64,000 nucleotides of DNA from Vicia villosa (GCF_029867415.1 NW_026705785.1:1-64000); one strand, 5' to 3'; counted from the first letter of the stretch, positions 1-12,442 are shown. The notes: generated from the letters alone by a model not told the origin. Numbers and translations: made by a program.

Positions 1-296
1 TCTAAACCAGTGAAAGGTAATTGATTTCGAACAGGCAATCCCATTAGTTCAGAGAATTCTTCCAAAGTGGGTACCAACTGGTAATCAGGAAAGGTAAAGC
101 AATGATGTTCAGGGTCAAAGAACTGGAACAGGACCCGTATCATGTCTTCTTCAAATTTTGAGGTAACCAAATGGAGTAGGTGACCATGCTTTTCAGTGAA
201 TTGAACATTCCTGGGGAATTCTGACACCAAGTCTTTTAGCTCAGATGGTATCGTTGAGATGTTGATTCGGATGTAATCTTTGGTGGCGGGAGCCAT
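1..296 (-). CDS. Ogre-type retrotransposon ORF1, N-terminal part (runs off the window)
   Basis: The minus strand is open from an ATG at 296 to the window edge, giving 98 codons without a stop. The product starts MAPATKDYIRINISTIPSEL and includes FDPEHHCFTFPDYQLVPTLE followed by EEFSELMGLP. I recognise this as the extra ORF that sits upstream of gag-pol in Ogre/Tat Ty3-gypsy elements of legumes; its function is not established. It lies about 650 bp downstream (minus strand) of the primer-binding site at 948-965, exactly where Ogre ORF1 is expected. The reading frame is undamaged, so the insertion may be young. The rest of the element is left of the window. Confidence 0.8.
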   Translation of the reverse strand, partial: MAPATKDYIRINISTIPSELKDLVSEFPRNVQFTEKHGHLLHLVTSKFEEDMIRVLFQFFDPEHHCFTFPDYQLVPTLEEFSELMGLPVRNQLPFTGL

Positions 297-947
297 TACC
301 TGCAAAAACAAAGGTAAACTCTTTGATCCTTGAAAGTGTCTGGTGCAAAAATGATATGCTTATGATGCAAACATGTGGCACACAAAAACAAATCAAACAA
401 TAGCCTTAGGTTTAAAGGCTTGCATGGAGCTGATAGGTGATACCCTCCCCACTGAAGTTGAGTTGGTTAAAATATGTCCTAGAATTGGATTCGGGTTCTA
501 TGATCCTTGGAAGTAACATCTCAATACGGCGCTCGAGTGGCCGATCAAAATATTCCTCGAGGATAACTAACTTCGATCAATTTCAAAGCTAGCCACTTAA
601 AAGGCCACAAGTCAAGTTCAACTAAAAAGGTTCTAAGACAAATTAGTGTTTAATGACACTTCGGAAGCCTAATATACTCCTTGATCGTTTTCAAGGGACA
701 TCAGTATAAACCAAAGTATCGCACTAACGATGACTACCAGATCAACCGTATCGGTACATGCCGTACAGTTTCCTTGGTCTAATGTCATATACTTAAGGTA
801 TCTCGAGATTCGGGTTAGAATCTTTCACACAAGCAAAATACCCAAGCAAACCTTTGAAAGATAAAGCAATCAAATCAATCAATTGAAAACATCGACCTAT
901 TCTCTTAAGGTAACCCCTTTTGAAAACATTTTGTTTTTGAAATTGAA
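297..947 (-). other. Ogre leader between PBS and ORF1
   Basis: Untranslated leader of the minus-strand Ogre element, between the primer-binding site and the ORF1 start codon. I see no ORF or clear secondary feature in it. Its length and position fit the long leader of Ogre elements. Confidence 0.55.
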
Positions 948-965
948 TCCCCAGCAGAGTCGCCA
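948..965 (-). promoter_or_regulatory. Primer-binding site of the Ogre element
   Basis: On the minus strand this reads TGGCGACTCTGCTGGGGA. It begins with the TGG that pairs with a tRNA CCA end and lies 4 nt after the CA that closes the LTR. The motif is typical of Tat/Ogre elements, for which a tRNA-Arg primer has been proposed. The tRNA identity is from memory and was not checked by alignment. Confidence 0.75.
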
Positions 966-3900
966 GTTCTGTGGACCTCCGATTTTTTCAATACCGGGCC
1001 ATACCTCTGCTCTGGAGAGATACGTGAACTGACTCTTTTTTATCGCTTAATGCTTTCGCATTTCTGAAAATATCACAGAGTCGCCACCGACCTTTTATTT
1101 TATCCAATTAAGGAAAGGTTTATAAAAGACACAGAAAAAAGACCTTTAAGAAATTCTGGGTAAGGGGGTAGGTTATACAAAGGGAAGGTATTAGCACCCT
1201 TTGTATCCATGGTTATCCATGGGCTCTTAAGTTTGCTTAGCTCAATTGTTGATTGATCATTTTTGATTGCTATGAAATTGCTCATATGTGGCTCCCAAAT
1301 ACTTTTGTAAATTGAATTTTGTAATGATCCGTGTGTGGATGTATACAAAATGCTTGTTTATCTTTCGAAAGATGTTTTGAAAAGAACGTTAACTTTGTAA
1401 TAACCCGTGTTTGGATGTATACAAAGTATTGTCTTTTTGGAAAGTTTTGAAAGAAACAGCAGTGTATGAGAATTTTGTTTGTTTTGATTTGAGCAAGCAA
1501 ACTAGGAGGTCTACCCTGAGTTATAAGGTCTTTATCCTTGTTTCCTTTAAAAATCTATCCTGTCATCGGATATAAAAGCAAGGTTCGATTTTGTACTCGA
1601 AACAGTGTAATTTTGACTTTGATTTTGAAAGAATGAGAAAGGATTACCTGAAGAGGTGCAAGTGTGATTGTGATTGGATTCAGATATTTATCTTTGAAGT
1701 TAGTGATCTAACGGTTCAGTTTTATCTTTGACATACACGCAGTTTATATTTGCGGGAAATTAAAGTGCGGAAATGTAAAGTGCGGAAAGTAAATCTACAC
1801 TATTACATCGATTGTGCGGGAAATGTAAACTAGCCTATTTACATGAATTTGACATCCTATACATTTATCTAGGAATTTAAATTGCAAGAAATAAAAGGCA
1901 TGTTTTTGGATTTTTTATGATTTATTTTAAATATAATTAATGCATGATTAATTAAATTAAAATGAAGAAAAAGATGAAAATGGATTTAAACCTAGAAATA
2001 AAGTTTAAAATATGTACAAAATATTTGTCAATTAATTTTAAAACAAAACTAATTTTTTTTGGAATTTTGGAAATTGATTTGAAATTGATTTAAGTTAATT
2101 AAAACATAATTATGCAAATAATTACACAAATAATTAAAACTTAATGAGAAAAATAATCCTAAATATGTACAAAATTAGTTTATAATATATAAACAATATT
2201 TAACACAAAGAACAATTTTTTTTATGATTTTTTGACTAATTAAAATAATTAATAAGCAAATATATAAGTACATACTAATTAATTATGTAAAATACTGAAA
2301 TTTTGAAGAAAAATAAAATATTTTTTATTTCAGAAAATAATATATTATTTTAGAAGTTTAAAATATTTTTTGTGGAATTTTTTGGATTTTAAAACTATTT
2401 TTAATTATTTTTGCAATAAAAATAAAATAAAATAGAAAATTAAAAAGGATACTAATCTGGTGTGGAAATTAGTGAAGCCCATGGTATAGGCTGCGTGTTG
2501 TGATGCGTTGGATTCATTTTTTAATGAAGATCTATGGCCCAGATTGAAGAGAACATGACATAATGATAAGACTGCATGCACTGAATTCAAAATGAATTCA
2601 AACTCTTGATGGGGTCCACACGCGCCGAAACTGGCCAATGGAGAAGCAAGATTTGTCCACGCGTGCAGTCAAACGTTCAACTACACTATTCATCATCTTC
2701 TCCAAGTTACCTGCGGATTTAGCTGTGGACTTACCTGCGATTTTACCTGCGGATTCCACCTTCGAATTTCTGGATTTTTTGAAACCTACAAAAACGCATG
2801 AAAATAAAAACCACAATGGCCCAGATCTACTAAAGATGACCTCCTGAGTCCAATGGTGAGGTTAGTTTTCTCATTTGATCACGCTAAGTATGAAAACGAA
2901 AAGGTTGAAGCTTTAAGCTTCAACCATGGCACCCCACGATTCTGGGCTTTAAACTCACATGTTAGACGTTAGATCTACCCCATATGATCTCAAAGGGATG
3001 GCAAAGGCATTAGATTTTGTTTAAATAAGCTTATAGTATAGATATCAAAAGTTGATAATATGCATGAATATGTTATTTTTTAAACACGAGTTCTATGAGT
3101 ATATAGCCATGATTATTGCTTCTAACTTACTATATTAAGTGCCAGGAGATGATTAGAGCAATTGGTTTGTATTGATAGTGATTGAAATATATAATTCGAA
3201 AATTACAAAGTTTGGAGAATTTTGAGAATTTTTAGAGGTTTCTTGGCTATGCTCTTGCTATATTTCGTGTCTCTCTTTTGGCTCCCCTTGTTGCTGAAGT
3301 ATGATAGCTCATTTATAGCCCAAAGTTGCTTGGAACTCAAGCTAAGAAGCTTTGTTGCCTTTGTTGAAAGTTTGGTTCTTTAATATTAAAAAACCTTGAA
3401 TTTTTGACCAACTTTGACTCCATTCAATGCTCTTGCCTTGGACACCAATCTTCTGCAGAAAATTGAAGACTTTGGAGGTGAGTCATGCTTAGAGATCAAG
3501 CTACTAATTATCCTTGCAATTTTCCTTTAATTTTAATCTTAAAATAAGATAAAATTATGTCAAAAAATGGATAATATAGAAGTGGGATTTGTCTTGGTCG
3601 TGGGAGGCCCATAGTAACATGGCAAAGATGTTTGGACCATAAAAACTTGGCACCTTTTGGAAAAAAAACATTTTTGAGCAATGTTGATTTCATGCATTTT
3701 CCCAAAATTTAGCCAACTTCAACAAGGTGTAAATCCTTCAATTTTTGTCATATGAAGGAGATCTTGCACTTTTTGGAAACCTCAAAGAGTCCTCTAACCA
3801 ATGTCTTTGGTCTCATATCAAAATGATTTTTGGTTCTCCTTGTGTGTCCTTTTGAAAAAAGGGTCTTTTTGTTGATTTTGAAAATGACCTGTAATGTCTT

Positions 3901-4911
3901 TGGCCATAGTTTTCAAATGGTGAATCCAATGACCATGGGATCAATGGCATTTGAAAGATAATTGAATTTCCTTCCCAATGAGCTTTGGTTGGCATTTTTT
4001 GGATGAAGGATGAGAGAGTTATGATCAGTCAAAGTTGAGTTGACTTTTCAGGCAAAAACCCTAATTTTGAATCTTAGGGTTTTGTTGATTTTTGATCTTT
4101 CCTTGATGAATTATGATCATCCAATGATCAAATGATGAATCCTTTGACAAAATATGGACTTTGACAAAAAAATTCATTTTTGACTGTCTGTTGACTTTTT
4201 TGGTCAAACGGGTCGTCTGTTGACTGTTTGAGCTGCTGACGGTGCGTCTGAGTGAATTGAAGTTTGAAAATTTGTATGATGGTACTTTGAGATGTATGGA
4301 TGTATATGAAATCCATTTGAGCTCTCAAAAACTTGTTGCTCCTGTAAAAACAAGAAAAACCCTGATTAGGGACTGTTTGTGTAGGAGACAGTTAAGCGTA
4401 CCTGATTTTTGTGCAGTGTTGAGTCTCTGCTAATCATGTGATATTCAGAAGACTTCTTGAACAAAAATCTTGGAATTTTGAATTGTGAAAGATTGATTTG
4501 ATTGATGGTACAAAACACTGAGAATTGTACTGCCAGCAGTTTGGCTGTCGACTGACTGTCCAGGTATTGATGTAGCAGTTAGAAGTGAAAAATCAACAGT
4601 CAAAGTTAATTTTCTTTTTTGTTGTTTTTGTTTTATGTTTTTATGTGAAAAATGAAAGTTTATTTACATGACTTGTTAGAAAAACACAGACATAATAAAT
4701 AACTGATATTTACGGTATGCGGGCAAAATTACCGATAATAACCCTGAAAATCATTTAATGCACAGAAATATGAATATTTGACTGGCAGAAAACACACAAA
4801 ATATTATCTTAGTAATTAAGCATTTAATACTGACAGTACAAATATTACATACTATATTGAACAGTACGACGAATAAACGGTACACTTAAGAAATAAGAAA
4901 TACGGCAAATT

Positions 4912-5079
4912 TTAAGAATGACGATTGATAACCCATGCTATGAACAATAACATGTAGATGATTGGGAGCATAACCATTGCAAGTCCACACTCCTCAGGAC
5001 TATGCAGGCAGAAGAAAGTCATGATCACCGTAGCAATGGTGATGACTGTAAGAAGTAGTGTCTCTATCCATTTTGCCAT
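4912..5079 (-). CDS. Small ORF in the Ogre LTR: 55-aa two-helix membrane peptide
   Basis: ATG at 5079 to TAA at 4912 gives 55 residues starting MAKWIETLLLTVITIATVIM and ending AWVINRHS. Two hydrophobic stretches, about residues 5-25 and 32-52, are separated by a short polar loop with HSPEEC, so the peptide should form a membrane hairpin. The start codon is the first ATG downstream of the TATA box at 5171-5180, about 90 bp away, so it would be the first ORF of an LTR-driven transcript. I know of no function for it. Whether it is translated is inference; the intact frame and the composition are what the sequence shows. It could be a chance ORF. Confidence 0.45.
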   Translation of the reverse strand: MAKWIETLLLTVITIATVIMTFFCLHSPEECGLAMVMLPIIYMLLFIAWVINRHS

Positions 5080-5170
5080 TCTTGTTAGGGAAGAAGAGAA
5101 GATGGATTATGAAGTGGAAATTTGAGAAATGAATTAGAGTTTGATGTGAGATTTTATGGAAGAATGAGAG

Positions 5171-5180
5171 GTATTTATAG
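5171..5180 (-). promoter_or_regulatory. TATA box of the Ogre LTR promoter
   Basis: The minus strand reads CTATAAATAC, a strong plant TATA box. It places the transcription start near 5140, leaving U3 about 550 bp and R-U5 about 4.2 kb. The start site is inferred, not shown. Confidence 0.6.
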
Positions 5181-5767
5181 GATGGAAAGAAGGATAGAGA
5201 CGTTGGGGAATAGTGTGATTCCGTACAAAAGGAAAATTTGAGTGGAAGTAAGATTTGAAAGAAAGTGGAGATAGTGTTGGAAAAAAGAGAGATTTGATTT
5301 TTTTGAAAAAGAGATTTGAAAAGATTTTTGAAAATAATGGAATATAGTACAAAAATTAGCGGGAAACAAAAGATAAGAATAATCTACTTGTTACCAGTAC
5401 AGTCTGAGTTTCCTGATTCTGCGCCTGCAAAAAGATTTAACTCTGTACCAATTGCGTCAGTACTATTTATCTGTAAATAAATAAATAGCATGTGTGAAGT
5501 AATAAACAGTATTTGGCGTTTGCGTAAGAATAAATTCAACTGCAAGCTAAATTACTGTATAAGAAAAATTCTAAAAACCAAGTATTTCATATGTCAGGAT
5601 ATTTGTTGAAATAAAAATCCATGATTATATGAGACTCTTAATTTTCAGTTTGGAGTTTTCTTAAAAAAATGTGTGGGCAAATTTTGGGGTATAACAGTAG
5701 GCTTTTGTTTTGTAGGTACCAAGCCAAGACATGCAATAAACAAGGCATTTTTCACATTTTTTACTGA

Positions 5768-5949
5768 TGAAATCGATTTCCCTACTGGGTAAATCGATTT
5801 CCCTGCAGCAATCTTCACCAAAATCACATTCTGGACAGCATGAAATCGATTTCCCTCCTGGGTAAATCGACTTCCCTAGTGTATTTTGCGCCAATTTCTC
5901 TTCTGGAACAGAGTGAAATCGATTTCCCTCTTGGGTAAATCGATTTCCT
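5768..5949. repeat. Six palindromic GAAATCGATTTCC motifs upstream of the TATA box
   Basis: Three pairs of a near-palindrome centred on ATCGAT occur in 180 bp. Each pair has the form GAAATCGATTTCCCT, then a short CTGGG spacer, then TAAATCGATTTCC. One copy has a C in place of T (near 5870). They lie 230-410 bp upstream of the TATA box at 6181, within U3 of the LTR. Confidence 0.75.
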
Positions 5950-6180
5950 TCAGGCAAAATTCAAAAAAATATAAGGAGGGAAGCTTGACATCATTTTGGC
6001 ACCTTTTTATTTGATCATTTTACCAATTTTCCACCTCATCAAAATTAATCCCTTCATTAAACCCACTTAAACCTCATTTTACCTTTTCTTATCATTTAAA
6101 CACCACTTTAATCATCAATTAAACACAAGCTAATTACCAAACACAAAATGACCAAATTGCCACTACTCTTGCTCCAATTC

Positions 6181-6188
6181 TATAAATA
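6181..6188 (+). promoter_or_regulatory. TATA box of the second LTR
   Basis: The sequence TATAAATA is followed by a pyrimidine-rich leader. It matches the TATA of the minus-strand Ogre LTR in form and in its distance from the LTR start, as far as the interrupted 5' part allows. Confidence 0.55.
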
Positions 6189-6638
6189 GAGGCCTTGCCT
6201 CTCTCATTTCTCAAGCTTTGAGAGCCAAAAAACCCCTTGCAATTTCTCTCCTCATCCCTACCAAATTCACCAAAGCTCTTTGTTCTTTCATAAAGTTTGT
6301 GAGTCACATCTTGAACCTCACAAACTTTGAGCTAAACCACCATCCATTTCACTCTTTTTTCTTCAATTGTTGAGAGATCAAGATTTGTGTTGGTGATTCT
6401 TGAAGTAGATCTAAGTTTTGTTCAAGATTTGGTAATTTTCTTCATCTTTATTCATCCATCATAATGTGATTCTTTTGTGCTTATGTGTGATGCATCTTTG
6501 ATGCTATATTGGTCCTATTTGATGGTGAATTGATGGAAAATTCGTGCTCCAATTGATGTGTGATCATAAGGTGTTTGTATGTTTGCTTAAGTCAAGTTTT
6601 ATGCCTCCTAATGCTGATTTTTTGAGTGCTGTGTGCAG

Positions 6639-6743
6639 GAAATCGATTTCCCTCTGTAGGAAATCGATTTCCACCTTATTTTTTTCCAAAATTTGAACTC
6701 CGCACTCAGGAAATCGATTTCCTACAGAGGTAAATCGATTTCC
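6639..6743. repeat. Four more GAAATCGATTTCC palindromes downstream of the TATA box
   Basis: Two pairs of the palindrome seen at 5768-5949 recur here: GGAAATCGATTTCC twice in each pair, with CTGTAGG or ACAGAGG spacers that are themselves inverted relative to each other. They lie within the presumed transcribed part of the LTR. Confidence 0.75.
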
Positions 6744-6940
6744 TGCTGGCAGAATGTGGTTTTTTGCCTTTTTTATGCTTGTTTTGGCTTCCTACTTCCT
6801 CCACTTCATTAATATCATTGGATCTAGGATGTTGATAGGTTTGAAATGACCTAATCCATAATATTAGATGAATGATATTAATGATAGTGTGAGTGGATTA
6901 TCTTTTGCGTTTTCATTTCTTATGTTCATCTTATCTTTCT

Positions 6941-7430
6941 TTTGATCGATGAAAGTCTTAACATCTTGAGAATTCTATGGATTCTTGATGAAGACTAGAT
7001 CAATTCGTTTTCATTCTTATTTTTATCTTATCTTTCTTTTGATCGATGAAAGTCTTAATATCTTGAGAATTCTATGGATTCTTGATAAAGACTAGATCAA
7101 TTTGTTTCTATTCTTATCTTTTTCATCTTGTTTTCTTTTGATCGATGAAAGTCTTAATATCTTGAGAATTCTATGGATTCTTGATAAAGACTAGATCAAT
7201 TTGTTTTCCTTATTATCTTTTCATCTTATTTGCTTTTGATCGATGAAAGTCTTAATATCTTGAGAATTCTATGGATTCTTGATAAAGACTAGATCAATTT
7301 GTTTTCATTCTTATCTTTTTTTCATCTTATTTTCTCTTGATCGATGAAAGTCTTAATATCTTGAGAATTCTATGGATTCTTGATAAAGGCTAGATCATTT
7401 CTTCTTCTCCTTCTTATTTCTTTTCATTGA
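6941..7430 (+). repeat. Five tandem copies of a 97-101-bp unit
   Basis: The core GATCGATGAAAGTCTTAA recurs at 6944, 7041, 7140, 7238 and 7339. Each is followed by 'tcttgagaattctatgg' and 'agactagatca'. The unit is AT-rich with no ORF. The last copy decays after about 7400. Confidence 0.9.
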
Positions 7431-7710
7431 TGATCTTGATACATGGAGAGTTCTCCTACATTTGTCCCGACTCGATAAAAGATCAAATATGGAAGAGAAT
7501 TGTATGCGGTTGATTTAAGACTTGTGGAGGTTTTTATCGTGTAGTCGCTATGATTTTATCAAGCTTCTGATAAGCCCCATTGACTTTAAATCCGAGTACA
7601 TCATTCACTCACCATAGATCTTCCTACTAACTTTGATAACATACTTGACAAGTTTCAAGATGGTTATCTTTAACATTTAACAACTAACTTTAATTTCCGC
7701 ACCTTTACTA

Positions 7711-7770
7711 TACCGCTCTTTATATTACCGCTCTTTATATTACCGCTCTTTATATTACCGCTCTTTATAT
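7711..7770 (+). repeat. Four tandem copies of a 15-bp unit
   Basis: The unit TATTACCGCTCTTTA is repeated four times in a row, then degenerates into 'tttctcgctctatcgc'. Confidence 0.9.
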
Positions 7771-9102
7771 TTCTCGCTCTATCGCTTTACTTTATCATTT
7801 CATCATATTTACTTTCCGCCATTTTCCCTTTGTCCACTTGGACATATGTTTATGCTTCCGTCATTTTTCTTTGTCCATTTGGACCATACTTTACTTTTCT
7901 TGCTAAAACACTAATAAATAACCAAAATCTAAAAAATACATAAGGCTCTCTTTGGACTATCGGTTACTATCCTTAGCAATTTGGAGATTCGGACTTATGG
8001 ACCTAGTACCTCTGGACCTATTCTATTATTATCCTATGATTGTTCTGTCTGTCTGGCATTGTGCTGTTGTATGTTTTTGTGTGCAGGTATTTCCTTGAAA
8101 GCCCTTGATGGTTAATTCCAAGGCATTGAAATAAGGATTTTACCCGAAAACAGCCGTTACTCTGCCCGATTTTCGTCAGAACCTTAATGTGCTTAATGCA
8201 AAGTGGTGCTAAGACAATAAGTTCATCTGGATCCCCAAAGTGTTAATGTGTTGGTATTGATAAATCCAAAGGATGGGAAAACTACCTTGGCTCTTAATGT
8301 CAAGTGTTGGCTTCTTATTTGGTTAGACCGTTTCTTTCCTTAGCTTTTATTTTGTGCACTAGGTTAGCCTCTTCATCTCCTCCTACTTCTTAGATTTTCA
8401 AAATCTTCTCCCTTTTTCAAAAATCTTCTTATGTTTGCAACCTTTTCCAAAACCTTTTTTTTCTAAAAAATATCTTTCGCCCTTAGTGGCTTTTCTTCAA
8501 AGGTTTAGACACCGTTAACTGTCGAAACGAGTGGTTATACCCCACGATTTTGAAATTGATTGATAATAACGAGATCTTTTCCGCGTGAGAGAGCTAGTGG
8601 CATACTCGTTGATTTTATCCGAGTTGGAGCCCTTCTTTCATTTGCGATGCAAAGAACTTGTTTGTTCTCATGCTCAAGATCAATGGCTGAGTATTTCTCT
8701 CTAATGACACCAAAGTGTTTATTCGTTTTTAAAACGTTTTTTCCCAAAAGCGGAACTACATTAGCTCTGACTTCTCCATTGCACCAAGGAGGTATGTAGA
8801 CCCAAAGCTTAACGCTTTGCCGAGCTTATTTTAAAAATAAAACAAACCCTTTTTTAGCACACACACACAGATTTTCAAAAAGGTTCCCGTGGAGTACCAC
8901 GGATATGAGGGGTGCTTTAAACCTTCCCCTCATATAATCAACACCCGAACCTGAGTTCTCTTTCTTGTTTTAAAAACAAAACTTTGGGTTTTACGTTCTT
9001 TTCCCTTTTCCTTTGAAAAAATAAAGCGCGGTGGCGATTTCAAAAACGGAATATTGATTCGAGCCAATCCCATGGCTTCGATGTCAGATTTTCCCCGCTA
9101 CA

Positions 9103-12100
9103 CCAGTACCTTCAGACCCCCTTCACTCTTTACCACCAAACTCACCTAAAGAAATTTCCACAATTATTCATTCATATGCCAAGGTTTTTGAACAACCCCA
9201 TGGCCTTCCTCCCACCAGACCTCATGATCACAAAATCCCTATTGCCCCAAACACACCACCCATCAATGTTAAACCCTACAGATACCCTCATTCCCAAAAA
9301 GATGCTATGACCTCAATCATACAGAATATGCTACAAGAGGGTACCATAAAACCTAGTAACAGCCCTTACTCTTCCCCAATATTATTGGTGCAAAAAAAAG
9401 ATGGTACGTGGTGTTTCTGTGTTGACTATAGAGCACTAAATGCTGTGACAATTCGCGATCGTTTTCCCATTCCCATAATTGCTGAACTTTTTGATGAATT
9501 GGGTTCTGCAACTATTTTTTCTAAGATCGATCTACGATCTGGTTATCACCAAATCCGGGTTTTACCAGAGGAAACTCACAAAAATGCTTTTAGAACATTT
9601 GATGGACACTATGAATTCTTAGTGATGCCTTTTGGCTTAACTAACGCTCCTAGTTCCTTTCAGTCAGCAATGAACAACTTGCTTCGACCTTATCTCCGAC
9701 GGTTTGTCCTAGTTTTTTTTGATGACATACTGATTTATAGTTCTAACATTTCAGATCATTCCAAGCATTTAAAATTGATTTTAGAATTACTTGTTGCTAA
9801 TCAGTTTTATGCAAAATTATCAAAGTGTGTTTTTGCTACTCCTAGTGTTGCTTATTTAGGTCATATTATTTCAAAAGATGGTGTAACCCCAGATCCAGAC
9901 AAGATTAAAGCTATACTAGAGTGGCCAAGGCCCCGTTCACTCTCGACACTCAGGGGTTTTTTAGGACTCATCGGCTTTTAACGACGTTTTGTACGTCATT
10001 ACGCCTCACTCGCCGCTCCTCTCACCGATTTACTTCATTCCACTAAGTTACATTGGAGTACATCAGCAGAGCAAGCTTTTACAATATTACAAAAAAAATG
10101 ACTGAAACACCAGTTTTGCGTCTTCCTGATTTCGCCCAGACCTTTGTGTTGGAAACTGATGCGTCGGCAGTTGCTGTTGGAGTTGTTCTATCTCAACAAG
10201 GACACCCAATAGCATTTTTCAGCAAGAAAATGTGCAACCGTCTTCAAGCCTCTTTAGTGTATGTCAGAGAAATGTATGCTATAACCAAAGCTGTAAAAAA
10301 ATGGCGTCAATACTTAATTGGAAGGAAATTCCTAATCTATACTGATCAAAAGAGTTTAAAGAACCTCCTAGTTCAAACTATACAAACTCCTGAACAACAG
10401 AAGTGGGCAGCAAAGTTACAAGGGTTTAATTTTGAAATCCATTACAAACCTGGTAAAGTGAATCAGGTTGCCGATGCTCTCAGTCGTTGTCATACAGAAG
10501 AGGATGCCATACTCCTATCGATCTCGTCACTAGTACCTAAACTTCTCTCACAACTAAGGGATTTCTACAAAACAGAGACAGAAGGCCGAAATCTCATGAA
10601 CAAAGTACTAACAGATGTTTCAATGCAAAATGTTTTCCAAGAAAAAGACGGTATTCTATACTTTAAAGAAAGAATCTACATACCTCCGATTCCAAACCTC
10701 AGATCCGCAATCCTTGCAGAGTACCACTCAACACCAGTTGTGGGACACTCAAGCCTTCAGCCAACCCTAGCTCGAATTTTATCTTCATTCCTCTGGCCTG
10801 GCATATACAAAGAAACAAAAGAATTTGTTAGATCTTGTGAAGTTTGTCAGAAGAGTAAATACATGCCAAAGAAGAAACAGGGACTCCTTCAGCCATTGCC
10901 AGTACCATCACTTGTTTGGGACGAATTGAGTATGGATTTTATAACACACCTACCTCTTTCTTATGGTCATACAGCCATTTGGGTCATCTGTGACAGACTC
11001 ACCAAATTCTCACATTTCCTTGCTCTACCTACGAAATACTCTGCTAAGGACTTGGCCCAGCGTTTTTCTGTCGAGATTTGTCGACTACATGGCGTTCCTA
11101 AATCAATAGTCTCAGACAAAGATCCCATCTTTCTAAGTACATTTTGGAAAGAACTTTTTAAAGCACAAGGCACGACACTAAAATACAGCTCTGCATACCA
11201 CCCTGAAACAGACGGGCAAACTGAAGTTACAAACCGTTGTTTGGAAGCTTATCTCAGATGTTTTACTAGTGACAATCCAAAAAAATGGTTTAAGTACTTA
11301 TACCTCGCGGAGTATTGGCACAACACTTCATACCATTCGTCAATCAAAATGTCTCCGTTCGAAGCGCTTTACGGACGACCACCTCCTTTGTTTCCTAACA
11401 ATCATCCAGACACGACCATGGTTCCAGATCTGAACATTACTCTGAAACAGCAACAAGAAATACTCAGTACATTAAAACAAAACTTGGAGCGAAATAGGTT
11501 ACAGATGAGCGAACAAGGCAACAAGAAAAGAATATATCGTACCTTTCAAGTTGGAGATTTAGTCCTCCTCCGCCTTCAACCGTACCGCCAAGTCCAGTCC
11601 ACCACCGTGTCTCACAGAAGCTATCCCCTAGATTTTTCGGCACTTTTAAAGTCCGCCGCCGTATCGAAGCGGTAGCCTACGATCTCGACCTCCTTCCCTC
11701 CTCACGCATCCACTCTGTCATCCATGTTTCACAGTTGAAATCTTATCATGGACATGACCCTCAACTCCATTATCGACCCATCCCCACAGATCTGGAAGTA
11801 TTATTTGACACAGAGGCTACTGATGGTTTGACTCACACCACAAACATTTCGGTGCAAAAGGAAGAGAAACAAAGTGTTACTGAGGGTTTTCAACAAAGTG
11901 TTACACAAGGTTTGAGTGTTGAAAAGAAAACAAAGGACTCTGAAGAAGAAAATGAGAGAAAGTCGAACGAGAGAGTACAAGATAAATCTAACATGCAATC
12001 TCCTCTTATCACTCCTTGGCCAGCTAACTCTGAAGTGTCTACTCAAGACTTCGCGAGTTCCCAACGCGCAGTACCAAAAGAGACGTTAAACACACTCCCA

Positions 12101-12442
12101 CCATCAGATAAGAATCCTAAGTCTTCTTCAGTTTCTCCATCGTCAGATGGCTTTACACAACTTTCCACCATTCGCCGCACACTGCCCAATGACAGCTGGC
12201 TTTCACGTGTAAATAAATCTTTTCCCAATCCTAATTCAAACGCGCCAACGGTATCCACACAGAGTCATAATTTCCATCACATGGATAGTTCTAACAAATG
12301 GGCTCCTTCCTTTGTTCAGCCCAACCAATTGGGAACCCATAACCTTGAGGACAAGGTTATTCTTGGGCCAGGCAGTAGTGATAGCAAGCCCAAAAGAATT
12401 ACAAGACAGCCCATATGGATGGAGGATTATATCTCAAAATAA
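9103..12442 (+). pseudogene. Ty3/gypsy pol (RT, RNase H, integrase, C-terminal extension), broken
   Basis: Reading opens at 9103 with no gag or protease upstream. The RT has the VFFDDILIYS active-site block and an FPIP/IDLRSGYHQIRV core (9307-9981). RNase H has ETDASAVAVGVVLSQQG (about 10155). Integrase has an H-H-C-C finger ending SCEVCQKSKY (about 10835), then the D,D,E core at MDFITHLP, SDKDPIF and PETDGQTEV. Damage: a TAC-to-TAA type stop at 9979 in GF(Y)RRFV, a frameshift in the A-run near 10090, and another frameshift near 11580. After integrase the frame 11582-12442 continues through VSQLKSYHG to a ~190-residue low-complexity, Ser/Glu-rich tail ending PIWMEDYISK. There is no chromodomain that I can see. 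Confidence 0.85.

Larger units (their letters stand above)
970..5696 (-). mobile_element. Ogre (Ty3/gypsy, Tat lineage) 5' LTR, 4727 bp
   Basis: On the minus strand the LTR starts TGTTATACCCCAAAATTTGC at 5696 and ends in CA at 970, directly before the primer-binding site. A length of 4.7 kb fits the unusually long Ogre LTRs. It has a TATA box at 5171-5180, about 520 bp inside, and a small ORF (5079-4912). Near its end it holds the Tat-lineage signature about restoring colinearity of 'agtcgccac' motifs (1077-1130), and a partial duplication of an ~80-bp stretch around 1320-1430. The second LTR is outside the window, so age cannot be estimated. The 5-bp target duplication should be gtagg (5697-5701) but its partner is out of view. 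Confidence 0.8.
5697..9102 (+). mobile_element. Second Ogre/Tat-like LTR, 5'-interrupted, plus strand
   Basis: The segment ends in a Tat/Ogre-type LTR tail: a pyrimidine-rich stretch, then 'aataaagcgcggtggcga' near 9021, then closes with CTACA at 9102. It holds a TATA box at 6181, ten GAAATCGATTTCC-like palindromes, a ~98-bp tandem repeat and a 15-bp tandem repeat. No primer-binding site follows 9102; gypsy pol coding sequence starts at once, so this is a solo LTR or the 3' LTR of an element that inserted into that pol. Its 5' part is split off by the Ogre insertion at 5696 and lies left of the window. Confidence 0.65.

Noticed and set aside
2405..2847. Overlapping 70-80-codon ORFs inside the Ogre LTR
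   Set aside because: No recognisable motifs, no promoter context, and mutually overlapping on both strands; treated as chance.
6941..7430. CRISPR-like array of five repeats
   Set aside because: The copies are contiguous ~98-bp tandem units within an LTR, without unique spacers, in a plant genome.
11801..12258. Minus-strand ORFs of 87 and 71 codons
   Set aside because: Antisense to the C-terminal extension of the gypsy polyprotein.
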